A stretch of 16,760 nucleotides of DNA from Pseudomonadota bacterium. GTDB taxonomy: Bacteria; Pseudomonadota; Alphaproteobacteria; Rhodospirillales; 2-02-FULL-58-16. The notes under the pieces were generated by a model. That model was not told the DNA's origin, searched no databases, and saw only the letters and a list, made by a program, of their open reading frames with translations. Made by a program: the position numbers and the translations under genes. Each line of letters begins with the position of its first letter. Positions within the stretch are counted from its first letter, which is position 1. Positions 6,209-15,761 of this stretch are shown here, piece after piece. The stretch spans positions 1 through 16,760 of the forward strand of contig JADFHR010000040.1 of NCBI GenBank assembly GCA_022567015.1, given 5' to 3'.

Positions 6209-7618
6209 ATGAAATTCTGGGTGCCCGTCGTCTGTGGCCTGTTGGTGGGACCGGCGGTCCTTGGCGGACAGGCCCGCGGCCAGACCCTGAACGAGGCGCT
6301 GGCGGCGGCCTACGCCAACAGTCCGGTGCTGCGGGCGGAACGGGCCGGTCTTCGCGCCACCGACGAGCAGGTGCCCCAGGCGCTGTCGAATTGGCGGCCC
6401 ACCATCGACGTGACCGGCGACATCGAGCGCTCCGACACCTTCGGCAGCAATCGGAGCTTCGGCAGCAAGGACCAGGTCCGCACGCCGCGCGGCGTGGCGC
6501 TCAACATCACCCAGCCCGTGTTCCGCGGCCTGCGCACCCTGGCCGCCACGCGCCAGGCCGAGAACACGGTCAAGGCGGCGCGCGCGCGTCTGTTGTCCAC
6601 GGAACAGGACGTGCTGCTGGACGCCGCGACCGCCTACATGGACGTGGTGCGCGACCAGGCGGTGCTGGACCTCGACATCGGCAACGAGAACGTCCTGCGA
6701 CGCCAGCTGGAGGCGGCCAGGGATCGCTTCGAGGTCGGCGAGGTGACGCGCACCGACGTCAGCCAGGCGGAGGCCCGCCTCGCCGGGGCCACGGCCGAGC
6801 GCATACGGGCCGAAGGCGACCTGGTGGCGTCCCGCGCGGTGTACCGCAACGTGGTCGGCGAGGCGCCGCGCAAACTGACCGCGCCCGCCCCCCTGGGCGG
6901 CCTGCCTCGGGACAGGGAGGCGGCGCTCGACCTTGCCCGCGACGACCACCCGGACGTGGTTTCGGCCCTCTTCGACGAAAGGGCGGCGCTGGACAGGGTG
7001 AAGGGAGTGGGCGGCGAGCTGTTGCCCACGGTCAGCCTCAACGCCAAGGTGCGCCGTGATTTCGAAACCATCGCCACCAAAAGCCAGTTCGAGGAGCAAT
7101 CCATCGGGGCGACCCTGACCATGCCTCTGTACCAGTCGGGCGCGGTGTACTCGCGCCTGCGCGAGGCCAAGCAGACCGTGGGCCAGGAGCGCCTCGAGGT
7201 CACCCAGGCGCGCCGCGATGTGGTGCAGGGAGTGACCCAGGCGTGGCAAGCGCTGCAGACGGCGCGGGCCCGGATCGTGTCGTTTACCGCCCAGGTGCGG
7301 GCCAACGGGATCGCCCTCGAAGGGGTGAAGCGCGAGGCGGAGGTGGGGGCGCGCACCGTGCTCGACATCCTGGACGCGGAGCAGGAACTGCTTGGCGCCA
7401 ACGTCGACCTGGTCGGGGCGCAGCGCGACGAGGTCGTGGCGGCGTTCGAGATGAAGGCGGCCGTCGGCCAGTTGACCGCGCGCCAGTTGAACCTGCCGGT
7501 GGATTTCTATGACCCGGAACGGCATTATCGGGAGGTCCGGGACAAATGGTTCGGCAGCAGCAGCACCGGCCAGGCCGAGGAAATGGATACGGGCGCGGCG
7601 CGTGGTGGCTACAAGTAA
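6209..7618 (+). CDS. tolC: TolC family outer membrane efflux/secretion protein
   Basis: A 469-residue TolC-type protein, the outer membrane channel that joins type I secretion or RND efflux pumps. An N-terminal signal peptide is visible (MKFW, a hydrophobic stretch, cleavage probably after residue 24-25 in QARGQ). The mature start TLNEALAAAYANSPVLRAER is the family's first helix. The two-fold internal repeat is seen in paired helical hairpins, with FRGLRTLAATRQAE and, in the second half, YQSGAVYSRLREAKQ. FEVGEVTRTDVSQAEARLAGA and REAEVGARTVLDILDAEQEL are the matching repeat signatures. Length fits the family. GAGGGAGGGGG just upstream is a strong ribosome binding site. No membrane-fusion or ABC partner is adjacent, so the exported substrate is unknown. 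It lies 115 bases after the pcm-like gene. Confidence 0.92.
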   Translation: MKFWVPVVCGLLVGPAVLGGQARGQTLNEALAAAYANSPVLRAERAGLRATDEQVPQALSNWRPTIDVTGDIERSDTFGSNRSFGSKDQVRTPRGVALNITQPVFRGLRTLAATRQAENTVKAARARLLSTEQDVLLDAATAYMDVVRDQAVLDLDIGNENVLRRQLEAARDRFEVGEVTRTDVSQAEARLAGATAERIRAEGDLVASRAVYRNVVGEAPRKLTAPAPLGGLPRDREAALDLARDDHPDVVSALFDERAALDRVKGVGGELLPTVSLNAKVRRDFETIATKSQFEEQSIGATLTMPLYQSGAVYSRLREAKQTVGQERLEVTQARRDVVQGVTQAWQALQTARARIVSFTAQVRANGIALEGVKREAEVGARTVLDILDAEQELLGANVDLVGAQRDEVVAAFEMKAAVGQLTARQLNLPVDFYDPERHYREVRDKWFGSSSTGQAEEMDTGAARGGYK

Positions 7619-7752
7619 CGGTACCCTTGCGGAATCCCCGTGTCATCCGCACGTAGAGTCATACCAAGGAGCGCGGGTAAAGTTGCCGGTGGCGTTCCGC
7701 GGGTCCGTGGACTAGTCTCGGCAACAGCAGCCGCGAAACGAGTGACCAATCC

Positions 7753-8367
<615 letters not shown>

Positions 8368-8440
8368 GGCTTCCGGCCTTTCTCCCGTGAGCTCCGGCCG
8401 GCCAAATCACTTCCGGATCGACGAAGAGGGTGGTTCAGCG

Positions 8441-11092
8441 ATGCTGGACAAGACCTATCGGCCCGCCGAGGTCGAGGAAAAAATCTACGCCTTGTGGGAG
8501 GGTTCCGGCGCCTTCGCGGCCGACGGCGCGTCCGCCGCCGCGCCCTATTGCATCATGATGCCGCCGCCCAACGTGACCGGCAGCCTGCACATGGGGCATG
8601 CGCTGACGTTCACCCTGCAGGACATTCTCGTCCGCTATCACCGTCTGCGCGGTCGGGACGTGCTGTGGCAGCCCGGGTGCGACCACGCCGGCATCGCCAC
8701 CCAGATGGTGGTGGAGCGCCGGCTGGAAGAGCAGGACCTGACCCGGCGCGGCCTCGGCCGCGAGAAATTCATCGAGCGGGTGTGGCAGTGGAAGGCCGAA
8801 TCGGGGGACACGATCACCCGCCAGTTGCGCCGCCTGGGCGCCTCTCCCGACTGGTCCAGGGAGCGCTTCACCATGGACGAGGGGCTGTCGGCGGCGGTGC
8901 GCAAGGTGTTCGTCGATCTTTTCCGCCAAGGGCTGATCTACAAGGACAAGCGCCTGGTCAACTGGGACCCCAAGCTGCGCACGGCGATTTCGGACCTGGA
9001 GGTGGAGCAGCGCGAGGTCACGGGCAAGATGTGGTACTTCAAGTACCCGGTCGAAGGCCGGGAAGGCCAATACCTCACCGTCGCCACCACCCGCCCGGAG
9101 ACCATGCTCGGCGATACCGCGGTGGCCGTGCACCCCGACGACGGCCGCTACAAGGGCCTTGTCGGGAAGACCTGCATGCTCCCCATCGTCGACCGGCCGA
9201 TACCGGTCGTCGCCGACGACTACGCCGACCCGGAAAAAGGCACCGGCGCGGTGAAGATAACCCCGGGCCACGACTTCAACGACTTCGAGGTGGGCCGCCG
9301 CCACGGCCTGGAGATGATCAACGTGCTCGACGGCGACGCGCGGCTCAACGACAACGTGCCCGCGCGCTATCGCGGCCTGGGGCGCTATGAGGCGCGGGAA
9401 AAGGTGGTCGCCGAGATGGAATCCCTCGGCCTTGTCGAACGGGTCGAGGAGAACCTGATGACCCTGCCCTACGGCGACCGCTCGGGCGTGGTCATAGAAC
9501 CGTGGCTGATGGACCAGTGGTTCGTCGACGCCGGGACCCTGGCCCGGCCGGCCATCGAGGCGGTGGAGAAGGGCGACATCCGGTTCGTGCCCGAGGCGTG
9601 GGCGAAGACCTACTTCGAGTGGATGCGCAACATCCAGCCCTGGTGCATCTCGCGCCAGATCTGGTGGGGGCACCAGATCCCGGCGTGGTATGGCCCCGAC
9701 GGCAAGGTCTTCGTCGAGCTCACCGAGGCCGACGCCCATGCCGCCGCCGAAAAGCACTATGGCCGCACGGTGGAGCTCCGGCGCGACGAGGACGTGCTCG
9801 ATACCTGGTTCTCGTCCGCCCTGTGGCCGTTCTCGACCCTCGGCTGGCCCGGGGAAACCCCGGAGCTCGAGCGCTACTACCCCACCGACGTGCTGGTCAC
9901 CGGGTTCGACATCATCTTCTTCTGGGTGGCGCGGATGATCATGATGGGCCTCCATTTCCGGGGCCGGGTGCCGTTTCGTACCGTCTACATCCACGCCCTG
10001 GTGCGCGACATGGCGGGCCAGAAGATGTCCAAGTCCAAGGGCAACATCATCGACCCCCTGGTCCTCATCGACTCCTACGGCACCGACGCCCTCAGGTTCA
10101 CCCTCGCCGCCCTGGCCGTGCAGGGCCGCGACATCAGGCTGGCGGAAAGCCGGGTCGAGGGCTACCGCAACTTCGCCACCAAGCTGTGGAACGCGGCCCG
10201 TTTCTGCCAGATGAACGGGTGCCGGCCCCGGGCCGGCTTCGATCCCGCGTCGTGCCGGCAGACGGTCAACCGCTGGATCGTCGGCCACGTGGTGAAAACC
10301 GCCGGCCGGATGGTGCGGGCCATTGAGGCGTACAGGTTCAACGAGGCGGCGGACGCCCTCTATCACTTCACCTGGGGCACGTTCTGCGACTGGTACCTGG
10401 AGTTCACCAAGCCCGTCTTCCAGGGCGCCGACGAAGACGCCAAGGCGGAAACCCGGGCCACGGCCGCCTGGGTCCTGGATCAGCTCCTCCACATGCTGCA
10501 TCCGTTCATGCCCTACATCACCGAAGAGCTGTGGCGCCAGACCGACGCCGGGCGCCCCGGCATGCTGATGTCGTCGTCGTGGTCCGTCCCCGATGCGGCG
10601 CTGGTCGACAGCGGCGCCGAGGCCGAGATGGACTGGGTGGTGCGCCTGATCTCCGAGGTCCGCTCCGTGCGCTCCGAAATGCGGGTGCCGCCGGGGGCGA
10701 GGTTTCCCTTGCTGCTCAAGGACGCCGGCGACGCGGCCCGGGCGCGGCTGGCGGCCCACGGCGACCTGATCCGCGGCCTGGCGCGCCTGTCCGCCGCCGG
10801 GCCGGCGGACGGCGACGTGCCGAGGGGCGCCGTGCAGATCGTGCTCGACGAGGCGACGGTGATCCTGCCCCTGGCCGACGTCATCGACGTGGCCAAGGAG
10901 AAGACGCGCCTGGAACGGGAGATGGCGCGGCTGGACGGCGAGATCGCCAAATACGACGGGAAGCTTGCCAACGACGGCTTTCTCAAGAAAGCTCCGGCCG
11001 AGGTCATCGAGGAACAGCGCCGGCGCCGCGCCGACGCGGCCCAGGCGCGGGCCAAGCTGGACCAGGCCCATCAGCGCCTGGAGGCCCTGTAG
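8441..11092 (+). CDS. valS: Valyl-tRNA synthetase
   Basis: A class I aminoacyl-tRNA synthetase of 883 residues that charges tRNA-Val with valine in the cytoplasm. The HIGH-type motif reads HMGHA (50-54) after PPPNVTGSL, and the KMSKS loop is exact at 528-532 (QKMSKSKGN). Between them lies the CP1 editing domain with TTRPETMLGDTAVAVHP, which clears mischarged threonine. After the anticodon-binding domain comes the C-terminal coiled coil found in ValRS (about 815-883, rich in ARLDGEIAKY-type heptads). ATG 8441 is chosen because GAGGG lies about 10 bases upstream and homology starts at LDKTYRP; an in-frame GTG at 8387 only adds an unrelated leader. It follows popZ by 73 bases on the same strand. 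The call is certain. Confidence 0.97.
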   Translation: MLDKTYRPAEVEEKIYALWEGSGAFAADGASAAAPYCIMMPPPNVTGSLHMGHALTFTLQDILVRYHRLRGRDVLWQPGCDHAGIATQMVVERRLEEQDLTRRGLGREKFIERVWQWKAESGDTITRQLRRLGASPDWSRERFTMDEGLSAAVRKVFVDLFRQGLIYKDKRLVNWDPKLRTAISDLEVEQREVTGKMWYFKYPVEGREGQYLTVATTRPETMLGDTAVAVHPDDGRYKGLVGKTCMLPIVDRPIPVVADDYADPEKGTGAVKITPGHDFNDFEVGRRHGLEMINVLDGDARLNDNVPARYRGLGRYEAREKVVAEMESLGLVERVEENLMTLPYGDRSGVVIEPWLMDQWFVDAGTLARPAIEAVEKGDIRFVPEAWAKTYFEWMRNIQPWCISRQIWWGHQIPAWYGPDGKVFVELTEADAHAAAEKHYGRTVELRRDEDVLDTWFSSALWPFSTLGWPGETPELERYYPTDVLVTGFDIIFFWVARMIMMGLHFRGRVPFRTVYIHALVRDMAGQKMSKSKGNIIDPLVLIDSYGTDALRFTLAALAVQGRDIRLAESRVEGYRNFATKLWNAARFCQMNGCRPRAGFDPASCRQTVNRWIVGHVVKTAGRMVRAIEAYRFNEAADALYHFTWGTFCDWYLEFTKPVFQGADEDAKAETRATAAWVLDQLLHMLHPFMPYITEELWRQTDAGRPGMLMSSSWSVPDAALVDSGAEAEMDWVVRLISEVRSVRSEMRVPPGARFPLLLKDAGDAARARLAAHGDLIRGLARLSAAGPADGDVPRGAVQIVLDEATVILPLADVIDVAKEKTRLEREMARLDGEIAKYDGKLANDGFLKKAPAEVIEEQRRRRADAAQARAKLDQAHQRLEAL

Positions 11093-11176
11093 GGGCGGCC
11101 CGCAAACGGACCCGCCGCGCCCGTGACAGACCGTGGCCCTGGGAGGGATCGGCTGTGAACACCAACGGAGACGCCC

Positions 11177-11800
11177 ATGCCTAAGTCGCGCACCGCGAAA
11201 CGGCGGCGCGAGAAATCCCCGGCCCCGGCGCCCGCAACCGGCAACGGGACGCGGCGCACGGGAAAGCGCCTGATCGGCTGGGGCGTGGCCGCCGTCGTCG
11301 GCGCCGTCGGCGGATGGCTATGGTGGCAGTTCAATGCGGCCGAGACGGTGTTTCTCGACCTCGTCCAGGCCGGACGGCCGGCCCTGGGCGCGGTGAAGAC
11401 CCGCCCCAACCTGGGCCGCGGCCATGTCCCGCCCGGGCAGGCGGTCGCCTATGGCGATCCGTTCCCGACCTCGGGTGCCCACGACCCCCAATGGGTGGAG
11501 CCGGGCTTCTACCGCACGCCGCAAACGCCGGAACGGCTGGTGCACGCCGTGGAACACGGCAACATCGTCATCTACTACGACACGCCCGGCGATGCCGTCC
11601 TGCAAACCCTTGACTCGTGGACGGGCCTCTACGGCGCACAGTGGAGCGGCATCGTCGTCGCGCCCGCACCCGGCCTCGGCGCGGCCGTCGTCCTCACCGC
11701 ATGGCGAAAGGCGCTGCGCCTCGATCCCTTCGACGCCGCCGCCGCGGCCGCCTTCGTCGACGCCTACCGCGGCCGCGGCGTGGAAAAGCCCGTCCGCTGA
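11177..11800 (+). CDS. DUF3105 membrane-anchored protein
   Basis: A 207-residue protein with a basic N-terminus, a single transmembrane helix at about 32-52 (LIGWGVAAVVGAVGGWLWW) and a soluble C-terminal domain, probably periplasmic. The conserved block of DUF3105 is plain: HVPPGQAVAYGDPFPTSGAH (83-102) and LVHAVEHGNIVIYYD (121-135), including the family's His and VEHG residues, which look like a metal or ligand site. The biochemical role of the family is not established. A good ribosome binding site (GGAGA) precedes the ATG. It lies 84 bases after valS on the same strand, so it may be co-transcribed, and it ends convergent with the aminotransferase gene. Confidence 0.75.
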   Translation: MPKSRTAKRRREKSPAPAPATGNGTRRTGKRLIGWGVAAVVGAVGGWLWWQFNAAETVFLDLVQAGRPALGAVKTRPNLGRGHVPPGQAVAYGDPFPTSGAHDPQWVEPGFYRTPQTPERLVHAVEHGNIVIYYDTPGDAVLQTLDSWTGLYGAQWSGIVVAPAPGLGAAVVLTAWRKALRLDPFDAAAAAAFVDAYRGRGVEKPVR

Positions 11801-11814
11801 GGCCGGGCGAAAGC

Positions 11815-11924
11815 AAAGGGGCGTTGCCCCTTTGATCCCCACCAAGGGCCGCCGGCCCTTGGAAACCCATGTACGGGGTCCAGGGGTTTTGCCCCTGGCG
11901 GGGGTGTGGGGGTGGAGCCCCCCA
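11815..11924. repeat. Cluster of short palindromes between convergent genes
   Basis: Four hairpins stand in a row: 11815-11822 with 11826-11833 (8 bp), 11842-11850 with 11854-11862 (9 bp), 11880-11886 with 11892-11898 (7 bp) and 11907-11912 with 11919-11924 (6 bp). Several keep the form GGGGC-loop-GCCCC. The cluster fills the space between the DUF3105 gene and the convergent class V enzyme gene and could end transcription from both sides. It resembles a dispersed repeat type I know from GC-rich alphaproteobacterial genomes (recollection, not checked). Confidence 0.65.
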
Positions 11925-11954
11925 TGGCCGTAAGGCCGCCGCGGATTTACGCGC

Positions 11955-13199
11955 CTAAATCACTTGGTCGAGCGCCCGGATCAGGCGGTCGACCTCTTCT
12001 TCTGAGTTGTAATGGACCATGGAGGCGCGGACGACGCCGTCTTCGGGATCGATGTCCAGGGCCTCCATCAGGCGGTAGGCGTAGAAGTGGCCGGCCCCGA
12101 TGGCCACCTTGGCGCCCTCCACCATGGGCGGGATGTCGGCCGAGCGCCTGCCGTCGACCAGGAACGAGAACGTCGGCGCGCCCTCTTCGGCGGCGCCGGT
12201 GCGGCCGCCGAGCAGGCGCACGCCGGGCTTCGACGAGAGGAAATCGACGAAACGGCGGCCGAGCTTTTCCTCGTGGGCGGCGATGAGGCCGAAGACCGCC
12301 GCCACCCGCCGGTTCAGGCTGTTTTCCGGGCCCGGGAAGTGGTGGCCGTAGAGGGCGTCGAAATAGTCGGCGACACCGGCCAAGGCCGCGGTCAACTCGT
12401 GGTTGGGGCCGCCGGGATTGAGCTTGAGGGGGATCTGGTCCTCGCCGATGAAGAAATGGTTCTGGCCCTGCGCCGTCAACAGGTGCCGGCGCTTGCCGTA
12501 GAGAAGACCCAGGTGCGGCCCGTACAGCTTGTACAGGCTGAGGGCGTAGAAATCCGCGTCCAGCGCCTTGACGTCGACGGCCCGGTGGGGCGCGTAGGCC
12601 ACCCCGTCGACGCACACCAATGCGCCCGCCGCGTGGGCCATCTCCGTGATCCGGGCGGCGTCGTTGAAGACGCCGGTGACGTTGGAACAGTGGCTGAAAC
12701 AGACCAGCCGCGTGCGTTCGCTGAGCAGGGCCTCGAGGTCGGCCACCTCCAGGCCCGCCGTCGACGGATCGACGCGCCATTCCCTCACCGTGACGCCGCA
12801 CCCCGCGAGCCGCCGCCAGGCGCCGTTGTTGGCCTCGTGGTCCAGGTTGGTGACGATGAGTTCGTCGCCGGGCCCGAACAGGGGCCGCAGCGCCTGGGCC
12901 AGCACGTAGACATTGGCCGTGGTCGAAGGACCGATGATGACCTCGTCGGCCTCGGCGTTGATCATCGCCGCCATCAGCCGTTGCCCGTCGGCCATGCGCC
13001 CGGCGGCCCGCGCCGAGGCCTCGTACGGCGCGCCGGGCTGGACCTGGCACTCGGTCATGTAGGCGCGCACCCGGTCGATGACGCCGTCGGGCACGTAGGA
13101 GCCGCCGGCGTTCTCGAAGAACGCCCACGCGCCGGTGCGCTCGTCGCCGAGGGCCGGGAACCGGCGGCGCACGAAGTCTATGTCGAGCTCGGCCGCCAT
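11955..13199 (-). CDS. Class V aminotransferase, cysteine-desulfurase-like PLP enzyme
   Basis: A 414-residue fold-type I PLP enzyme related to NifS/SufS cysteine desulfurases, closest in pattern to the VC1184-type subfamily. Visible are HEANN (121-125, cofactor-stacking His), VDGVAYAPH (197-205, PLP-binding Asp198 and His205), and Lys224 in SLYKLYGPHLG, which would hold the cofactor. The C-terminal segment that in SufS has the catalytic Cys (GHHCAQP type) here reads GHFYAYRLME (370-379), with no Cys. Sulfur transfer by the usual persulfide route is thus unlikely, and it may be another PLP lyase or aminotransferase. ATG at 13199 fits the family start; the longer upstream frame overlaps ilvD and is rejected. 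It follows ilvD by 43 bases, suggesting co-transcription. The family is certain; the reaction is unknown. Confidence 0.85.
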   Translation of the reverse strand: MAAELDIDFVRRRFPALGDERTGAWAFFENAGGSYVPDGVIDRVRAYMTECQVQPGAPYEASARAAGRMADGQRLMAAMINAEADEVIIGPSTTANVYVLAQALRPLFGPGDELIVTNLDHEANNGAWRRLAGCGVTVREWRVDPSTAGLEVADLEALLSERTRLVCFSHCSNVTGVFNDAARITEMAHAAGALVCVDGVAYAPHRAVDVKALDADFYALSLYKLYGPHLGLLYGKRRHLLTAQGQNHFFIGEDQIPLKLNPGGPNHELTAALAGVADYFDALYGHHFPGPENSLNRRVAAVFGLIAAHEEKLGRRFVDFLSSKPGVRLLGGRTGAAEEGAPTFSFLVDGRRSADIPPMVEGAKVAIGAGHFYAYRLMEALDIDPEDGVVRASMVHYNSEEEVDRLIRALDQVI

Positions 13200-13242
13200 G
13201 GCGCCGGTGCCGGGCACGGCTGCGCGTTCCCCGCCCGTTTCC

Positions 13243-14961
13243 TCAGATATCGGCGTAGCAGTGGCTCTCCGCCCCGGCGCCCGGGTGGGTGACCGCGCCC
13301 TTGGCGGCGGTGCCGACGGTCTGGGCGTAGCGCCAGATGGCGCCCGACCGGTAATCGGTCTGGCGCGGCGTCCACGCCTTGCGCCGCTCGTCGAGCTCGG
13401 CCTGGGAGAGGTCCACGTCCACGGTGCCGGCCTCGGCATCGATGCGCAGCACGTCGCCGTCGCGGATCAGGGCGATGGGCCCGCCCACCGCCGCCTCGGG
13501 GCAGACGTGGCCGACGCACAGGCCGCGGGTACCGCCGGAGAACCGCCCGTCGGTGATCAGGGCCACCTTGTCGCCCATGTCCTGGCCCGAGAGAATCGCC
13601 GTGGTCGACAGCATCTCGCGCATGCCGGGGCCGCCGCGCGGGCCCTCGTAGCGGATGACCAGCACGTCGCCGTCTTCGTATGTGCGGTTGACCACGGCTT
13701 TGAAGCATTCCTCCTCGGTGTCGAAGATGCGGGCCGGCCCGGTATGGGCCAGGTGCTTGAGCCCCGCCACCTTGACCACGGCGCCGTCCGGCGCCAGGGA
13801 GCCGCTTAAGCCCACCACGCCGCCGCTCGGCGACAGCGGTTTGGAGACCGGCCGGATGACGTCCTGGTCCTCGCGCAGGACCGTGTGCTCGAGGTTCTCG
13901 GCCATCGTCCGGCCGGTCACCGTCAGGCAGTCGCCGTGCAGATGGCCGCCGTCGAGCAGGGTCTTCATCAGCGCCTGCACGCCGCCGGCCTCCCACATGT
14001 CCTTGGCCACGTACCGCCCGCCGGGCTTGAGGTCGGCGATATAGGGGGTTTTGCGGGAGATGCCGCAGACGTCCATCATGTCGAAGTCGATGCCGGCCTC
14101 GTTGGCCATGGCCGGCAGGTGCAGGGCGGCATTGGTCGACCCGCCCGTGGCGGCGACGACCACGGCGGCGTTCTCCAGGGCCTCCCTGGTGACGATGTCG
14201 CCCGGCCGGATGCCCCGGGCCAGCAGCTCCATGACCTGCTCGCCGGATTGCTCGGCGAAGGCGTCCCGGGATTCATACGGCGCCGGCGCCCCGGCCGAGC
14301 CGGGCAGCGCCAGGCCGACGGCCTCGGACACGCAGGCCATGGTGTTGGCCGTGAACTGGCCGCCGCAGGACCCGGCGGACGGGCAGGCGACGGCTTCGAG
14401 CTCGTGCAGGGTCGCCAGGTCCATCTTGCCGGCGGCGTGCTCGCCCACCGCCTCGAACACGTCGACCACGGTGACGTCTCTGTTGCGGAACCGTCCGGGC
14501 AGGATGGAGCCGCCGTACAGGAATACGGAAGGGACGTTGAGCCTGAGCATCGCCATCATCAGGCCGGGCAGGGACTTGTCGCAGCCGGCGACGCCGACCA
14601 GGGCGTCGTAGCAGTGCCCGCGCATGGTGAGCTCGATGGAATCGGCGATGACCTCGCGGCTGACCAGGGACGACTTCATGCCCTGGTGGCCCATGGCGAT
14701 GCCGTCGGTGACGGTGATCGTGGTGAACTCGCGCGGCGTGCCCCCGGCCGCCTTGACGCCCTCCTTGACCGCCTTGGCCTGGCGCGACAGGGAGATGTTG
14801 CACGGCGCGGTCTCGTTCCAGCTGGTGACGACGCCGATCAGCGGCCGGTGGATGTCCGCTTCCGTCATCCCCATCGCATGGTAGAACGAGCGGTGCGGCG
14901 CCCGCTCCGGCCCCTCGGTGACGTGGCGGCTGGGCAGCTTGCTCTTGTCGAACACCTCCAT
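13243..14961 (-). CDS. ilvD: Dihydroxy-acid dehydratase
   Basis: A 572-residue IlvD/Edd family dehydratase that makes 2-keto acids from 2,3-dihydroxy acids, the third common step in valine and isoleucine synthesis; the product also feeds leucine and pantothenate. Three iron-sulfur cysteines are seen: Cys54 in TAPCN, Cys127 in AGCDKSLPG (a signature) and Cys199 in [14 protein letters not shown]. The C-terminal signature [14 protein letters not shown], including the catalytic Ser region, is intact. The length fits the standard enzyme. The start at 14961 is backed by GGGAGGAGG about 6 bases upstream. It is followed by the PLP enzyme gene. The spacing of the motifs (CN...GCDKS...[10 protein letters not shown]) favours IlvD over Edd or sugar-acid dehydratases, and so does the start region ([10 protein letters not shown]). 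Confidence 0.95.
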   Translation of the reverse strand: MEVFDKSKLPSRHVTEGPERAPHRSFYHAMGMTEADIHRPLIGVVTSWNETAPCNISLSRQAKAVKEGVKAAGGTPREFTTITVTDGIAMGHQGMKSSLVSREVIADSIELTMRGHCYDALVGVAGCDKSLPGLMMAMLRLNVPSVFLYGGSILPGRFRNRDVTVVDVFEAVGEHAAGKMDLATLHELEAVACPSAGSCGGQFTANTMACVSEAVGLALPGSAGAPAPYESRDAFAEQSGEQVMELLARGIRPGDIVTREALENAAVVVAATGGSTNAALHLPAMANEAGIDFDMMDVCGISRKTPYIADLKPGGRYVAKDMWEAGGVQALMKTLLDGGHLHGDCLTVTGRTMAENLEHTVLREDQDVIRPVSKPLSPSGGVVGLSGSLAPDGAVVKVAGLKHLAHTGPARIFDTEEECFKAVVNRTYEDGDVLVIRYEGPRGGPGMREMLSTTAILSGQDMGDKVALITDGRFSGGTRGLCVGHVCPEAAVGGPIALIRDGDVLRIDAEAGTVDVDLSQAELDERRKAWTPRQTDYRSGAIWRYAQTVGTAAKGAVTHPGAGAESHCYADI

Positions 14962-15002
14962 GGGTGCCTCCTCCCGGGTGCGGCGTGTATTTCAGTGGAA
15001 TG

Positions 15003-15032
15003 ATTATCGGTCCCGCGCCGCGGGCGCAACAA
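15003..15032 (-). promoter_or_regulatory. Possible ilvD promoter
   Basis: On the minus strand TTGTTG (15032-15027) and GATAAT (15008-15003) are 18 bases apart, upstream of ilvD by about 42 bases. The spacer holds a CCCGC/GCGGG palindrome that might bind a regulator. This is a pattern match only. Confidence 0.3.
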
Positions 15033-15186
15033 AGATCGGCGCGTGCGTGCGTGGTGCCGACGGGTGGGCTTTCCAGGGCGCCATAGGCCCCGTGGACAAA
15101 TTCCGCATTCGCCGGTATTCACCGACCGATCGAGCGGTCGCGCAAATTATGTCACCGAAGCCGGTTGCTAAAGGGAGGGAGAGGCC

Positions 15187-15648
15187 ATGTTGAACATCAC
15201 GCGCGTGGACCATCTGGGTATTCGAATCAGCGACCTGGAACGGTCGCGCAAGTTCTACGAGCAGCTCGGCTTCCGGTTCATCCGGGATGCCGGATTCCGC
15301 GAGGGGCACCCGGTCATCATGAGGCACCCGGGCGGAGTCGTCGTCAACCTGCTGGGTCCGAGCACCAAGGATACGGGCACCAACATTCTCATGGATGTCG
15401 ACGCGAAGTACTCGGGCTATACCCATGCTTCGTTGCGCATCGAATCCATCGAAGCGGCCAAAGCCGCCCTGGAAGGGATGGGCATAGAAATTACAGGCGG
15501 TCCCTTCCGCTTCACCGACGACATGGTATCCATGTTCATCCGCGACCCCGACCGCAACGTCATAGAACTTACCGAACATGGTGGAAAGGACCTGGAGCCC
15601 GGTTACGGTCAGGAACAGGATTTCAGCGGCTACACGTCGCACCCCTAA
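15187..15648 (+). CDS. VOC (glyoxalase/bleomycin resistance fold) family protein
   Basis: A 153-residue protein with two beta-alpha-beta-beta-beta modules of the vicinal oxygen chelate fold. The first module starts TRVDHLGIRISDLERSRKFYEQLGF (5-29) and the second YTHASLRIESIEAAKAALEGMG (78-99). Metal ligands expected for the fold are present at His9, His80 and Glu127 (NVIELTEH); the fourth position, often Glu or Gln, appears as Asn54 in VVVNLLG. Members include glyoxalase I, dioxygenases and fosfomycin or bleomycin resistance proteins; which one this is cannot be said. AGGGAGGGAGAGG before the ATG is a strong ribosome binding site. It is divergent from ilvD and stands alone. Confidence 0.85.
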   Translation: MLNITRVDHLGIRISDLERSRKFYEQLGFRFIRDAGFREGHPVIMRHPGGVVVNLLGPSTKDTGTNILMDVDAKYSGYTHASLRIESIEAAKAALEGMGIEITGGPFRFTDDMVSMFIRDPDRNVIELTEHGGKDLEPGYGQEQDFSGYTSHP

Positions 15649-15660
15649 TACCCATGGGGT

Positions 15661-15681
15661 GCGGGGCCTTAAAGGCCCCGC
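15661..15681. terminator. GC-rich hairpin between convergent genes
   Basis: GCGGGGCC (15661-15668) pairs with GGCCCCGC (15674-15681), loop TTAAA. It begins 12 bases after the VOC gene stop. No T-run follows, so it is a possible but atypical terminator serving the VOC gene and perhaps the convergent GFA gene. Confidence 0.45.
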
Positions 15682-15761
15682 GAAGGCCCGCGCGGCAGCG
15701 CTTGGCGCAAGCCAATTTCATCGGAATGAGAGAGCGTACCCCGGACCTGTGATTGTTGGGA

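Noticed and set aside
6083..7525. Long open frame antisense to tolC
   Set aside because: Low-complexity Arg/His/Gly-rich translation with no family pattern, opposite a clear TolC.
8435..11071. Very long open frame antisense to valS
   Set aside because: It is a by-product of high GC codon use; valS on the other strand has all family motifs and the antisense product has none.
12012..13292. Long plus-strand frame over the class V enzyme gene
   Set aside because: Antisense shadow with no recognisable domain and no ribosome binding site.
13200..13439. N-terminal extension of the class V PLP enzyme
   Set aside because: It overlaps the end of ilvD in another frame, and family homology begins at the ATG at 13199.
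13885..15003. Long plus-strand frame over ilvD
   Set aside because: Antisense shadow of ilvD, rich in Gly, His and Gln with no family pattern.
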